Source: Crocosphaera watsonii WH 8501 (GTDB lineage Bacteria > Cyanobacteriota > Cyanobacteriia > Cyanobacteriales > Microcystaceae). From it: DNA of 64,000 nucleotides. This document shows, one piece after another, positions 45,823 through 55,032 of this stretch; positions within the stretch are counted from its first letter, which is position 1; every line of letters begins with the position of its first letter. The notes beneath the pieces were generated by a model. That model was given only the letters and a program-made list of their open reading frames with translations, did no database searches and was not told the DNA's origin. Location of the stretch: assembly GCF_000167195.1 (NCBI RefSeq), contig NZ_AADV02000004.1, positions 161,010 through 225,009 of the forward strand. Direction: 5' to 3'. The position numbers and the translations under genes are program-made.

Positions 45823-47595
45823 ATGTTGCAACCTCAACAAATTTTTTGCGATCGCTATCAACTAACTCAATGTTTGGCCAATAATGCGGGTCGTCAAACT
45901 TGGTTGGTCACGGATCTTATTTCATCTCAAAATACATCTGTTATTGTTAAATTATTAGCTTTTCATCCCGAGATGCACTGGGATGATTATAAATTATTTG
46001 AACGGGAGGGAGATGTTCTCAAACAACTCAACCATCCTAAAATACCCAGTTACTACGATTATTTTACTATAGAAAAGAAGGCAGAGGAGAGTCTTTGCTG
46101 GTTTGGCTTAGTTCAAGAGTATATTCCTGGGAAAACGTTACAACAGTTTTTAGAAGAAGGAAAACACTTTACAGAAGAACAGGTCAATAATATTGCTATT
46201 CAAATTCTAGAAATTCTCCAATATTTACACGAGTTTTCTCCGCCTATTTTACACAGAGATATTAAACCGAGTAATTTAATTTTTACTGAAGATGAGCAAA
46301 TTTTCTTAGTCGATTTTGGGGCGGTTCAAAATGCTGCTGCTATTGAGGGTGTTACCTTTACTGTTGTGGGAACAACTGGTTATGCACCCCTAGAACAGTT
46401 ATGGGGAAAAGCTGTTCCTGCATCTGATTTATATGGTTTAGGGGCGACTTTAATTCACTTACTGACAGGGGTTTCTCCTGTTAATTTACCCCAGGATAAT
46501 TTAAGAATTCAATTTAGCGATCGCCTGAGTATTGACGCTTTTTTTATTAAGTGGATTAATCGCTTAATCGATCCTGATTTAAACAGTCGTTTTCAATCCG
46601 CAGAAAAGGCGTTAATTTCTCTGAATACTAAACGTTTACCCAAAGATAGTTTAAATCCTGTTGTTTTACCTTTTGAGAGTAAAATACAAATACAAGAATC
46701 TTCTCATCAAGCTATTCTATCCATTCCTGGAAAACTATTAAATTTCTCTTTTAATGCCAAAAATTTAATTCCCAAGATTGCAACTCTTGTTTTAGATTTG
46801 CTGAAAATATCAGGAATTATTTTGGTGACTGTGATAACAGTAAGCTTGGTCTTATTTTTCTTGAATATGTTTCAAGTATTTAGTTATTTTATTATTACGG
46901 TTACAGCAATTTTTCATTTTTTGTTTGTTACTCATATAATTCTGTCACCTGGCCTACTTATTATTTACAATTTTCAGAAAAGGTATAGAAAAATAAGATA
47001 CTTGTCTAGAAAATTATATAGAAAATTTAAAAAGACATATCTTCCCCAAATAGCAATGATCTTTTTTCTGATGATTTTGCGAAGCTTCTTGAGTATTTCT
47101 ATCTTTATAGGTATTTATCTATTTTGTTCTTACCTAGTGTTGATTTTGTTTAAGCTAGAATTGAAATTAATAAATAAGTTATTGGAGAGGATACAACAAG
47201 TATTTAATAGAATATTCTCTCATCCTATATTCTCTCGTTTAATAAATAATTTGAGTAGTCTATTTTTGATAAAAGTTGGTCGATTTACTCACTATAATAT
47301 CAATATATATTCAGATTATAAGTTAGTTAGACTAACAAAAAGTTTCACTAATTTTTCACAAACAAAATCCTACCATATTTCTCAACTGCAATTCTTTTAC
47401 ATTGACAAATTTAACAATTTAATTATTCAGGAAAAGAAATCAAAAAGAAAAGAAAAATATTATTTATTCCTATCCCATCAAGAAAAGTTATGGGTAAGTC
47501 ATTATCTAAACAATCGTTTAGAAACAATTAATAATTCTATAGCTCAAAAATACACTATTGAAACCTTTCAAGATAGTAACGCTGTTGAAATTTGA
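45823..47595 (+). CDS. Membrane Ser/Thr protein kinase
   Basis: 590 residues. Kinase domain about 10-260 with the Lys in VIVKLLAF, LHRDIKPSNLIF, FLVDFGAVQ and GYAPLEQLWG. Two hydrophobic regions (about 315-385 and 405-450, including LKISGIILVTVITVSLVLFF) give about four to five membrane spans, followed by a C-terminal region (about 470-590) of unknown fold. The kinase faces the cytoplasm. It is followed after 27 bp by a second kinase with closely similar catalytic domain, so the pair probably arose by duplication. Confidence 0.9.
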   Translation: MLQPQQIFCDRYQLTQCLANNAGRQTWLVTDLISSQNTSVIVKLLAFHPEMHWDDYKLFEREGDVLKQLNHPKIPSYYDYFTIEKKAEESLCWFGLVQEYIPGKTLQQFLEEGKHFTEEQVNNIAIQILEILQYLHEFSPPILHRDIKPSNLIFTEDEQIFLVDFGAVQNAAAIEGVTFTVVGTTGYAPLEQLWGKAVPASDLYGLGATLIHLLTGVSPVNLPQDNLRIQFSDRLSIDAFFIKWINRLIDPDLNSRFQSAEKALISLNTKRLPKDSLNPVVLPFESKIQIQESSHQAILSIPGKLLNFSFNAKNLIPKIATLVLDLLKISGIILVTVITVSLVLFFLNMFQVFSYFIITVTAIFHFLFVTHIILSPGLLIIYNFQKRYRKIRYLSRKLYRKFKKTYLPQIAMIFFLMILRSFLSISIFIGIYLFCSYLVLILFKLELKLINKLLERIQQVFNRIFSHPIFSRLINNLSSLFLIKVGRFTHYNINIYSDYKLVRLTKSFTNFSQTKSYHISQLQFFYIDKFNNLIIQEKKSKRKEKYYLFLSHQEKLWVSHYLNNRLETINNSIAQKYTIETFQDSNAVEI

Positions 47596-47622
47596 ACCTA
47601 ATTACTCTTATCAATAATTATT

Positions 47623-48990
47623 ATGTTAACTCTTGACACTATTCTCAATCAACGCTATCAATTAAAGGAAAAATTAAGTCAATATGCGGGTCGAAAGACA
47701 TGGAAAGTAATTGATTTACAGACATCCCCAACGGAAGAAGTAATAATTAAACTGTTAGCGGTTAACTCAAATGTTAGTTGGGAAGCGATTAAATTATTTG
47801 AAAGAGAAGCGCAAGTTATTAAAACATTAGAACACGAGAGAATTCCCCATTATAGAGATTATTTTACCCTAGATAAAAAAGAAGAATCTGACTTGACTTG
47901 GTTGGTAACAGTACAAGATTATATACCTGGAATATCCTTAAAACAATGGCTAGATAAAAATCTTCAAATGACGGATAAACAGGTGTGTCGTATTGCTTCA
48001 GAAATTCTAGAAATTTTAATATATTTACATGAGTTAAATCCTCCTATTATTCACCGAGATATTAAACCTAGTAACCTAATTTTGGGAGAAGATGGTCATA
48101 TCTATTTAGTTGATTTTGGAGCAGTTCAAGATAAAACACGACAAGAAGGTGTAACATTTACTATTGTTGGCTCCAATGGTTATGCACCTCCAGAACAATT
48201 ATGGGGTCAAGCAATACCGGCCTCAGATTTATACGCTCTAGGGGCAACTTTGCTCCAATTATTAACAGGAAAAAATCCATCGGATCTGCTACATAATAAT
48301 CGTTTACAGTTCAGTCATGAAATCGAATTAAGTCCTAATTTAACCGCTTGGTTAGATCAATTAATTAATCCTATTCCAGAAAAGCGAATACAATCATCTC
48401 GTCAAGCTTACGAACAATTACAATTAATTTTAAAAGTTAATAGTCAAAAAGAGCAAAAACCGGAAAATTACTTTTTAAAGAAGTTAATGATCAGTAGTCT
48501 TTTATTATTTTCTACGGGACTATTATATCTTACTTATCAAAAATATTTGATTCCTCAAAAGGTAGTTCATTTTTTACCAATGGAAATGAAGCGTATATTA
48601 CGTTCTCAACATAAATATTTAACTTTGAGACGTAGAATCCCAACGGACTTAGAAACAATGGAAAGAACTCTAAAATTGTATGAAAGACATTTTAATTCCT
48701 CTAATGGAGACTATGCTAAAACTCCTTTTTCAGATTACTTCGCCTACGATTATCATCAAATTGATAATTTTACAATCATAACTTATGGTCTTCCGAAAAA
48801 AACTAATCCATGGACTCCAGCAGTTATAGGAATATTTCATTTCCATGGGCTAGAATACAATTCTAACAAGGTTATTTGCATCACTAATGATCCCGTTGCC
48901 AAAATTGAAGATATACCTTTACCAGTTATGACTGTAAGAAATGAAAAACGTTACTTTAGTTGTCCAAAAGGTACAAAAGAATATAAGTAA
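47623..48990 (+). CDS. Ser/Thr protein kinase with single membrane span
   Basis: 455 residues. Kinase domain about 10-265 (VIIKLLAV, IHRDIKPSNLILGE, YLVDFGAVQDK, GYAPPEQLWGQ), one membrane segment near residues 287-305 (LMISSLLLFSTGLLYLTYQ) and an extracytoplasmic domain (about 310-455) that may sense a ligand. Catalytic residues are intact. It is probably co-transcribed with the upstream kinase (27-bp gap). Confidence 0.9.
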   Translation: MLTLDTILNQRYQLKEKLSQYAGRKTWKVIDLQTSPTEEVIIKLLAVNSNVSWEAIKLFEREAQVIKTLEHERIPHYRDYFTLDKKEESDLTWLVTVQDYIPGISLKQWLDKNLQMTDKQVCRIASEILEILIYLHELNPPIIHRDIKPSNLILGEDGHIYLVDFGAVQDKTRQEGVTFTIVGSNGYAPPEQLWGQAIPASDLYALGATLLQLLTGKNPSDLLHNNRLQFSHEIELSPNLTAWLDQLINPIPEKRIQSSRQAYEQLQLILKVNSQKEQKPENYFLKKLMISSLLLFSTGLLYLTYQKYLIPQKVVHFLPMEMKRILRSQHKYLTLRRRIPTDLETMERTLKLYERHFNSSNGDYAKTPFSDYFAYDYHQIDNFTIITYGLPKKTNPWTPAVIGIFHFHGLEYNSNKVICITNDPVAKIEDIPLPVMTVRNEKRYFSCPKGTKEYK

Positions 48991-49036
48991 AATAACGTTT
49001 GCTATAGCAATAGGCATTATGGTTAGGACGAAAAAA

Positions 49037-49513
49037 TTAAGACTTCAATCTTTCAACTCTAAAGACATCATCAATAGTTTTCCCTGCGGTTTTTTCCTCC
49101 CATCCTAACTCGTTTAAAAACCTTTCTGCCGAAGCAGTTTCTACTACATCAACTCCCCATTCCCCAGTTTGTAATGTGTCAGGAGAATTACTTAAAGGTG
49201 GTGTTGTCTTTACTCCAGCTAAGAGCAAAATATCAGGAAAACTATCATCCTTATTTTTATGACTCATACGCTTACTAACTAAAGCATCTGCACATATTTC
49301 TCCTATCTGTGGAGGAGAAAAACTATTTTTAGGAAACAAAATTTCTACCATCCAATGAGGATGATTTACTTGACGACATTTCACCCCATCATATTGACTC
49401 AAACCATCAATAAAGACTTGGGTAAACTCCTGCAAACTTAACTCAGGAAAGATATCATTGGAGATATCAAAATTGTGGGACAATAACATTCTTCCTGTTT
49501 CAATTTCACTCAT
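49037..49513 (-). CDS. Hypothetical protein (158 aa)
   Basis: No family recognised. It is soluble and mixed alpha/beta, with the segments LSLQEFTQVFIDGLSQYDGV, HPHWMVEILFPKNSFSPPQI and WGVDVVETASAERFLNELGW. It is convergent with the tandem kinase genes. The start at MSEIETGRMLL is plausible; the 417-bp region upstream carries a dispersed repeat. Confidence 0.6.
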   Translation of the reverse strand: MSEIETGRMLLSHNFDISNDIFPELSLQEFTQVFIDGLSQYDGVKCRQVNHPHWMVEILFPKNSFSPPQIGEICADALVSKRMSHKNKDDSFPDILLLAGVKTTPPLSNSPDTLQTGEWGVDVVETASAERFLNELGWEEKTAGKTIDDVFRVERLKS

Positions 49514-49930
49514 GTTTTTTAGTGATTCTTTTTTGCTAGTTATTGACTGCTATAAAAAGCAACATTTTAATTATTTTAACCGGCAAAGTACAACAATCTT
49601 CATTTTTCTAAAATAATGGTTTGATGATGCTTGAAAATTAAGTTAATACAAACAACCTATCTGTAAATATTTATAAATTAGACTTGACAAAAACTAAATA
49701 ACTAATCTTAAGGTATGCTTTCAAGCATCGATTATGTTGCTATTGCGCTATACAAAGAATATTGAGAGATTGAATGTCTTAGGATAACGGTAATAGACTA
49801 CATACCTAAAACGGTGGGTTACGGCATAGATAAAAACTTATTATGTTTTCATCAAAATCAACCGTGCGCCTAACCCACCCTACGAGTTATGAATGTTTCT
49901 TCTGACCATAAATATGGGAAAGTTATTAAC
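49514..49930. other. Intergenic region with cyanobacterial inverted-repeat element
   Basis: 417 bp without a credible gene. Positions 49806-49886 form a small non-autonomous repeat: GGTGGGTTACGGCA near one end and TAACCCACCCTACGAG at the other pair imperfectly across a 40-base AT-rich middle. The remainder is AT-rich with no motif I can name. Confidence 0.6.
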
Positions 49931-51115
49931 TTAATTTGACAGTATATCATAATCGTAAATCCAAGCTGTTTTTTGATTAAGTAAATTAGGAACAGTAGCT
50001 GAAACCAAACCGAGACCAAAGTTTCTAATCAGTGCTTTAACTCCTGATGCGTGGAAAATATCAGCATTATTTCTAGAGACTTGTTGCACTTTTGTAGCCC
50101 TTTTAAGACGGGTTTGTTGATACTTAATAAAAGCTTTTTCTATCTCCTTTTCCTTCCCTAAATATTCAGCTAATACATAAGCATCCTCTATGGCCATAGC
50201 TGCACCTTGGGCCTGAAAAGGAAGCATTGGGTGTGCCGCATCCCCTAATAAGGTGACCTTACCTTGTGACCAATAGGGTAGGGGTTGATGGATAAATAAG
50301 CCCCATTTAAAACAAGGTTCGGGACTTGCTATCATATCCTCTAAAATTTCTTTGAGTTCCTCTGATTGATTGACAAAATCTTGCGCAACTGCTTGCTTAT
50401 CTGCCGGAATACTCCAGCCTTGTTCATTCCAGTTGGCATCTTTGACTACTAAGACCAAATTAAGCCAAGGGGTTGAATTTTCTTGATTACCATTAGGATA
50501 GACCACCACGTGATGATTTTCCCCCATCCAAACCGTTGCTTTACCCCATAAGGGACGATATTTGTCTTTAAAGGGTAAAATTGCCCTGTAAGCAGCGTAA
50601 CCAGCGTATTGAGCTTTATTTCCAGGAAAAAGTGATCGCCTAACCTGAGAACGAACCCCATCGGCCGCAACTAATGCAGTGGTGGTTGTGGGTTGAGAAT
50701 TTTGCCAGTGGAGGGATATTTTATGATCTTTTTGTTGGAATGATTCCAAACGCTGTGAGAAATGAATTCTATTTTTATCTTCAATAGAATCGAATAATAA
50801 TTGATGCAAATCTGCTCTTCTACATTGATAATAGGGTATCTTATTATCAATTTGCCATTTTGCTAAAATATTATCGGAGTTAAACGATCGCAACTCAAAA
50901 CCTAAACAACGATGAGATATATTTTCTAGCTCTTTTTCTAGACCTAATGCCCATAATACTCTAACAATATTAGGACTAACTTGAATACCATATCCTAAGG
51001 CTTCAAAAGAGTTTGCTTGTTCGTATAGTTGAAAAGGGATGTGTTTTTTTTCTAAGGCAGCAGCTAAAGTTAAACCACCAATACCAGCACCAATGATTGT
51101 AATTTCGTCTTGCAT
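49931..51115 (-). CDS. FAD-dependent monooxygenase (PHBH/UbiH-type)
   Basis: 394-residue flavoprotein hydroxylase. The N-terminal Rossmann motif is TIIGAGIGGLTLAAALEKK, the DG motif is ALVAADGVRSQVRRSLF and the FAD ribityl-binding GDAAHPMLPFQAQGAAMAIE is near residue 290. It would hydroxylate or epoxidise an aromatic or isoprenoid substrate with NAD(P)H and O2. It starts 12 bp after a small conserved gene and about 550 bp downstream of an MPBQ-type methyltransferase on the same strand, so a role in prenylquinone or carotenoid metabolism is possible but unproven. Confidence 0.88.
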   Translation of the reverse strand: MQDEITIIGAGIGGLTLAAALEKKHIPFQLYEQANSFEALGYGIQVSPNIVRVLWALGLEKELENISHRCLGFELRSFNSDNILAKWQIDNKIPYYQCRRADLHQLLFDSIEDKNRIHFSQRLESFQQKDHKISLHWQNSQPTTTTALVAADGVRSQVRRSLFPGNKAQYAGYAAYRAILPFKDKYRPLWGKATVWMGENHHVVVYPNGNQENSTPWLNLVLVVKDANWNEQGWSIPADKQAVAQDFVNQSEELKEILEDMIASPEPCFKWGLFIHQPLPYWSQGKVTLLGDAAHPMLPFQAQGAAMAIEDAYVLAEYLGKEKEIEKAFIKYQQTRLKRATKVQQVSRNNADIFHASGVKALIRNFGLGLVSATVPNLLNQKTAWIYDYDILSN

Positions 51116-51126
51116 AATATCTTTGT

Positions 51127-51537
51127 TTAAATTGTAGTCGATTCTTTGGATAATTCCCTAACTAGAGCAACTTTACCGTAACGAGCATCGATTTCTAATC
51201 CTCGTATTTCTAAAATGCGGTTTTGATTTGGCAATTCATAGTTAACTGTTTCGTTAGGTAAGAGAGACATACATCGAGTAAATATATTTAATCTATCTTG
51301 TTGAGGAATAAAGTTTTTTTCTCCCATAGTCAAAACAAATTGATTAAGAAAAGCTAATTCTCCAGTGTTATTAATAATACCGGCCGGAGTAGGAAGGGTA
51401 TCACACCATCTCACCGCCAAAAACCATTTAGCATCACTTAATCGAGGATAAATTTTATCCGGTTTGGGATGAGGCAAAACCTTATAACCAGAGTCAACGG
51501 ACATGATTGTACCACCCAAAAAACCAAACATTGTCAT
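51127..51537 (-). CDS. Conserved hypothetical protein
   Basis: 136 residues from the ATG of MTMFGFLGGTIM, preceded by AAGGAAGG nine bases upstream, a strong ribosome-binding site; an in-frame TTG at 51561 is less likely. Segments: WFLAVRWCDTLPTPAGIINN, GELAFLNQFVLTMGEKNF and RILEIRGLEIDARYGKVALV. No family I can name. The short spacing to the monooxygenase gene indicates one operon. Confidence 0.65.
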   Translation of the reverse strand: MTMFGFLGGTIMSVDSGYKVLPHPKPDKIYPRLSDAKWFLAVRWCDTLPTPAGIINNTGELAFLNQFVLTMGEKNFIPQQDRLNIFTRCMSLLPNETVNYELPNQNRILEIRGLEIDARYGKVALVRELSKESTTI

Positions 51538-51660
51538 ACTTTTACCCTTCCTTGAGGACAATATTTTTCAAGACTTGCTAAGGGAAAGGGACTGAAAAAC
51601 CTTGATTCAGTCCCTAGTCCTTTCAAATCTATGTTAGTTGATTAGCTGATACAAAATTGT

Positions 51661-52647
51661 TTAAACGTTTACTGTTTCACCTTTTGCAGTCTGGGTTGAC
51701 TGGGAAACAGAAGGAGATTTAATGGCGCGGAACATTCCAAAACGACACAAACCAGCACCAAATCCCAATCGCATCAATAACATAGTGGGAACTTCTCTTA
51801 AAGATTTAATGAATCCTGAGAAACCGAACTTAATTAAACCTTGGGGTCGAACAATTCCTTGCCAAATGGATTCTAACCAAGAGGGTAGGGTTTCTTTTGT
51901 CCAATCTGCGGTGATAACTTCTCCTTCGATTAATCCTGTGGCTGCGATTTGTTCAGAAAAGCCTTCGATACTGGAAAATGAAGGGTGTGACCATTGGTCT
52001 AAGAGTTGACGCATCACTGGTTTTTCCCAGAAATTCAGGGGTTTTTGACGGTCATCCCGTTGGTTCCAGTCTGCTACTACTAAAAGGCCACCAGGTTTTA
52101 AAACTCGCACCATCTCTTGGGCATATTTAGCTTTGTCTGGCATATGGGGACCAGCTTCAATGGACCAAACCACATCAAAACTGTTATCTGGGAAAGAGAG
52201 ATTTAAAGCGTCATCTACCTGGAATTTGGCAGTAACATCTTCGGGGGTTAATTCGGTGGCCCGTTGTACTTGTTTGGGACTGATGGTAACTCCTGTTGTC
52301 TCAAACCCGTATGCTTTGGCTAAAATCCGACTACTGCCACCAATACCACAGCCAACGTCTAAAACGGTTGTACCGCGAGGTAATTTGTCTAAACCACCCC
52401 ATTTGACCATTTCGTGAACAAAATCAGCTTTTGCTTCTAAGAAATCTTTGCTTCTTGGTGGTGAACCATAATGACCTAAATGAATGTGTTCTCCCCAATA
52501 AAATTCTAAAATTCCGTCTTGAGTCCATTCGTCGTAAGAAGTGGCTACTGTGTCAGATGATTCATAACTGCGAGGTGTTACAAGATAGACAACAACACCT
52601 ATGACTAAGACGACGGCGATAAATCCCAGGGTATAGTATAAGTACAT
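51661..52647 (-). CDS. MPBQ/MSBQ methyltransferase (Sll0418-like)
   Basis: 328 residues. An N-terminal membrane anchor (about residues 3-23, YYTLGFIAVVLVIGVVVYLV) precedes a SAM-binding domain with TVLDVGCGIGGSSRILAKAY, then WSIEAGPHMPDKAKYAQEMV and WNQRDDRQKPLNFWEKPVM. The sequence closely follows Synechocystis Sll0418, the enzyme that methylates 2-methyl-6-phytyl- and solanesyl-benzoquinol in tocopherol and plastoquinone synthesis. A related gamma-tocopherol methyltransferase is the main alternative. Confidence 0.9.
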   Translation of the reverse strand: MYLYYTLGFIAVVLVIGVVVYLVTPRSYESSDTVATSYDEWTQDGILEFYWGEHIHLGHYGSPPRSKDFLEAKADFVHEMVKWGGLDKLPRGTTVLDVGCGIGGSSRILAKAYGFETTGVTISPKQVQRATELTPEDVTAKFQVDDALNLSFPDNSFDVVWSIEAGPHMPDKAKYAQEMVRVLKPGGLLVVADWNQRDDRQKPLNFWEKPVMRQLLDQWSHPSFSSIEGFSEQIAATGLIEGEVITADWTKETLPSWLESIWQGIVRPQGLIKFGFSGFIKSLREVPTMLLMRLGFGAGLCRFGMFRAIKSPSVSQSTQTAKGETVNV

Positions 52648-53153
52648 TAATGAAACCGTAATATTTATTTACAATGTTTTATATATAATATCAATTTTTG
52701 TCACAGAAGGGGTCTGATGGAGTGAACATAAAAATGTAAATAGTCCCCACACTTCCCCAGTCTCCCCAAACTTTCAATTGAAATATGGATACACATAATT
52801 GAGAACTCCCGTCAATTGGGCGATCCCCGTCTTTGTAAAGTTATGTTGCAGAATAAGGGTAACTTAAAACTTGTAATATCTCTTAACCTTGGGGATATTT
52901 TTACCAGCTAACCCGTCGAAAATTTAGGGGGGCGATTCGGCTAATAGCTCGAATAATAGGGCTTTTTGCTTAAGTCAGAATACTCGAAATTTTGACTTCA
53001 GAACAGACTTCGCATTATAGCATAAGAGTGTGATGGCATGAGATGGTGTATAGGAAAAGTATTGATTGTAATATTGATTACAGCTAACGGGGATCGCTCG
53101 ATGTTAGGGTAAGGGAGAAATGAACAATCAGAAACTAAATTGCCTCAATTATT
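52648..53153. other. Long intergenic region before DUF1830 gene
   Basis: 506 bp with no ORF I support. It contains C-rich runs (CCCCACACTTCCCC near 52745) and scattered G/C-rich blocks (GGGCGATCCCCG near 52816, AGGGGGGCGATTCGG near 52926) that could pair in a transcript with GGGGATCGCTCG near 53090. A long 5' leader or small RNA is possible; I cannot assign it to a known RNA family. Confidence 0.4.
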
Positions 53154-53534
53154 ATGGCTCAGATCCTTGATCCCGTCCCCACTGGGCAAAGAAATGTACT
53201 ACTTTGCTGTTATGTAAACGCTACCAGTCAGATCCAAGTTGCTCGCATTACCAACATAGAAAACTGGTACTTTGAGAGAGTTGTTTTTCCAGGACAACGC
53301 CTTGTGTTTGAAGCTTTACCCCAGGCGCAACTAGAAGTCCATACAGGAATGATGGCTAGTGCCATTCTTTCAGATACCATTCCTTGTGAACGTCTTTCTA
53401 TAAGTGACGGAAACGATAACGAAATAGAGGAAGAATTTGTTTCTACTACTGCTTTGACTGATAAAAAGCAAACTATACAAACAAGTGATAAACAGAATTC
53501 TCCAGCGTCGGATTTAAACGCTGCATTAGTTTAG
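53154..53534 (+). CDS. DUF1830 domain protein
   Basis: 126 residues. The N-terminal about 85 residues form the cyanobacterial DUF1830 domain (LLCCYVNATSQIQVARITNI, WYFERVVFPGQRLVFEALPQ), with a disordered tail rich in Ser, Thr and Asp. The function is unknown. It has a clear terminator after the stop. Confidence 0.85.
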   Translation: MAQILDPVPTGQRNVLLCCYVNATSQIQVARITNIENWYFERVVFPGQRLVFEALPQAQLEVHTGMMASAILSDTIPCERLSISDGNDNEIEEEFVSTTALTDKKQTIQTSDKQNSPASDLNAALV

Positions 53535-53581
53535 AAAGTCTCATAATGACAATTCATGATTGAAAAATTCTAGCTGAGATC

Positions 53582-53594
53582 GCCCCTTTGGGGC
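53582..53594 (+). terminator. Rho-independent terminator after DUF1830 gene
   Basis: GCCCC-TTT-GGGGC followed by a nine-T run. It lies 48 bp after the stop codon. Confidence 0.88.
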
Positions 53595-53606
53595 TTTTTT
53601 TTTGGG

Positions 53607-53710
53607 TTATCAGTTATCAGTTATCAGTTATCAGGTAAAATAATCAGTGGGTGAGGAGAGTTAATTACCTGAGTTCGGAGTTCGGAGTTCGGAGTTCGGA
53701 GTTCGGAGTT
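53607..53710. repeat. Two heptamer tandem arrays
   Basis: TTATCAG occurs four times in tandem (53607-53634) and GAGTTCG five times plus GAGTT (53671-53710). These are short tandemly repeated heptamers of the kind common between cyanobacterial genes; the second matches the AACTCCG array near 9422 in reverse complement. Confidence 0.85.
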
Positions 53711-53863
53711 TTTTCCATGAGATAATCAGGGTTTAAGACTATTGATGAAAGACCAGTTGTCTATAAATTTCCTTATATCGAACTCAGGTTAATGGAGTCA
53801 ACCCATCTCTAACCTATCCAAAGAGGGGAATAGGAGGGGGAGTTAGAAGTGATTTTTGATACT

Positions 53864-54301
53864 ATGAATTTACCATCTTTTTTATGGCTATGGAAAATAG
53901 CTGCTTGGTCAATGGGTTTATCTTTATTCGCCTATTTATTATTGGGAATGTCGGGGGGATGGATGTTTTATCGCCGAAATACTCAAGCTTTTTCCCCTTT
54001 ATGGTTACGTCCTGCCCATTATATCACTGGGGCGATTATGGTGGCATTGGTGTTAATATTATTAGTTATTGGTTTGGTAGGAACTTTAGGACATTACGGT
54101 AGTTTAGGTCATTCTCCTCATTTAATTGCTGGATTATTCACTGTTATTTTAGTGTTAATTTCTGCTGCTGCTGCTACACAAATAAGTCCAGAAAAACCCA
54201 GAATGCGCTGGTTACATATTGGCAGTAATATTATCTTATTTCTTGGCTTTGTTATGGTAAGTTTAAGCGGTTGGAGTGTTGTCCAAAAGTATTTACCTTA
54301 A
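53864..54301 (+). CDS. DUF4079 membrane protein
   Basis: 145 residues from the ATG of MNLPSFLWLW (an upstream in-frame start at 53849 is possible). Four membrane segments: LWLWKIAAWSMGLSLFAYLL, YITGAIMVALVLILLVIGLV, LIAGLFTVILVLISAAAATQ and IGSNIILFLGFVMVSLSGWS. Conserved His residues (HYITG, HSPHLIAG, HIGSN) suggest a cytochrome-b561-like heme-binding fold, typical of DUF4079; heme binding is inference. Confidence 0.85.
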   Translation: MNLPSFLWLWKIAAWSMGLSLFAYLLLGMSGGWMFYRRNTQAFSPLWLRPAHYITGAIMVALVLILLVIGLVGTLGHYGSLGHSPHLIAGLFTVILVLISAAAATQISPEKPRMRWLHIGSNIILFLGFVMVSLSGWSVVQKYLP

Positions 54302-54310
54302 CTTGGAAGA

Positions 54311-55024
54311 TTAAGACTGTTTAAAATATTTATTGATGAATTTAGGGGAAAGTTTAAATTGTCTTAAAACGTTAGGTAAATGTCGCCGAGGTATCTTTCC
54401 TTTAAGCAAAGTTTTAACTAATTTTTTAGATTGAAGACTAATATCATTTTCTTGTTTAATTTCTGTTAATTTATTTTGAAACCCTTGATATTGATCCTTA
54501 TTTAGTCTGTTATACTTTCCGTCAAAATAGTAATCTTCAAGATATTCAAGTCCTGATAATAAATTTTCTTTCTTTATTTCTTTCATTTCCTCTTCTAAAC
54601 TTTTCCAAAAGTCGGAGGTTTTGGCTAATTGTGTTGCCTTTAGATAGTATTCTAACAAATTATCAACCCAATTAACTATGATGCTTAAATTACGAGGGGC
54701 TAAAGCTTGTTCCTCTATATATTCAAGTAACGACTGGAAAGAGATTCCATAAATAACTACCGTTATAATAAATATTGGATTTATATCAGGTTTTTTAGGA
54801 AAAATTCCGGTAAGTATCCACCAGTAAATCTGTGCAGGAACATAAATTTGAATTAATAACCATCCCCAAAAAAGGAAGGTTGTTAATGGTTGAAAAAAGA
54901 TATAATAAAGATATTTTCCCTCTAATTTTATCCAAGCATTAACAGCATTAATAATTCCTGCAATAATTCCTATAAGCAAATAAGGAATTAAAACTAATAT
55001 AGATCCTGTAGAATTCTGTTCCAT
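54311..55024 (-). CDS. Membrane protein of unknown function
   Basis: 237 residues. Three to four membrane segments occupy about residues 10-105 (ILVLIPYLLIGIIAGIINAV, TTFLFWGWLLIQIYV, PIFIITVVIYGISFQSLLEY), followed by a charged helical cytoplasmic part (about 120-237). It begins eight bases after the stop of the winged-helix-like gene, so the two form a unit. No family recognised. Confidence 0.7.
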   Translation of the reverse strand: MEQNSTGSILVLIPYLLIGIIAGIINAVNAWIKLEGKYLYYIFFQPLTTFLFWGWLLIQIYVPAQIYWWILTGIFPKKPDINPIFIITVVIYGISFQSLLEYIEEQALAPRNLSIIVNWVDNLLEYYLKATQLAKTSDFWKSLEEEMKEIKKENLLSGLEYLEDYYFDGKYNRLNKDQYQGFQNKLTEIKQENDISLQSKKLVKTLLKGKIPRRHLPNVLRQFKLSPKFINKYFKQS

Positions 55025-55032
55025 TATTTTTT

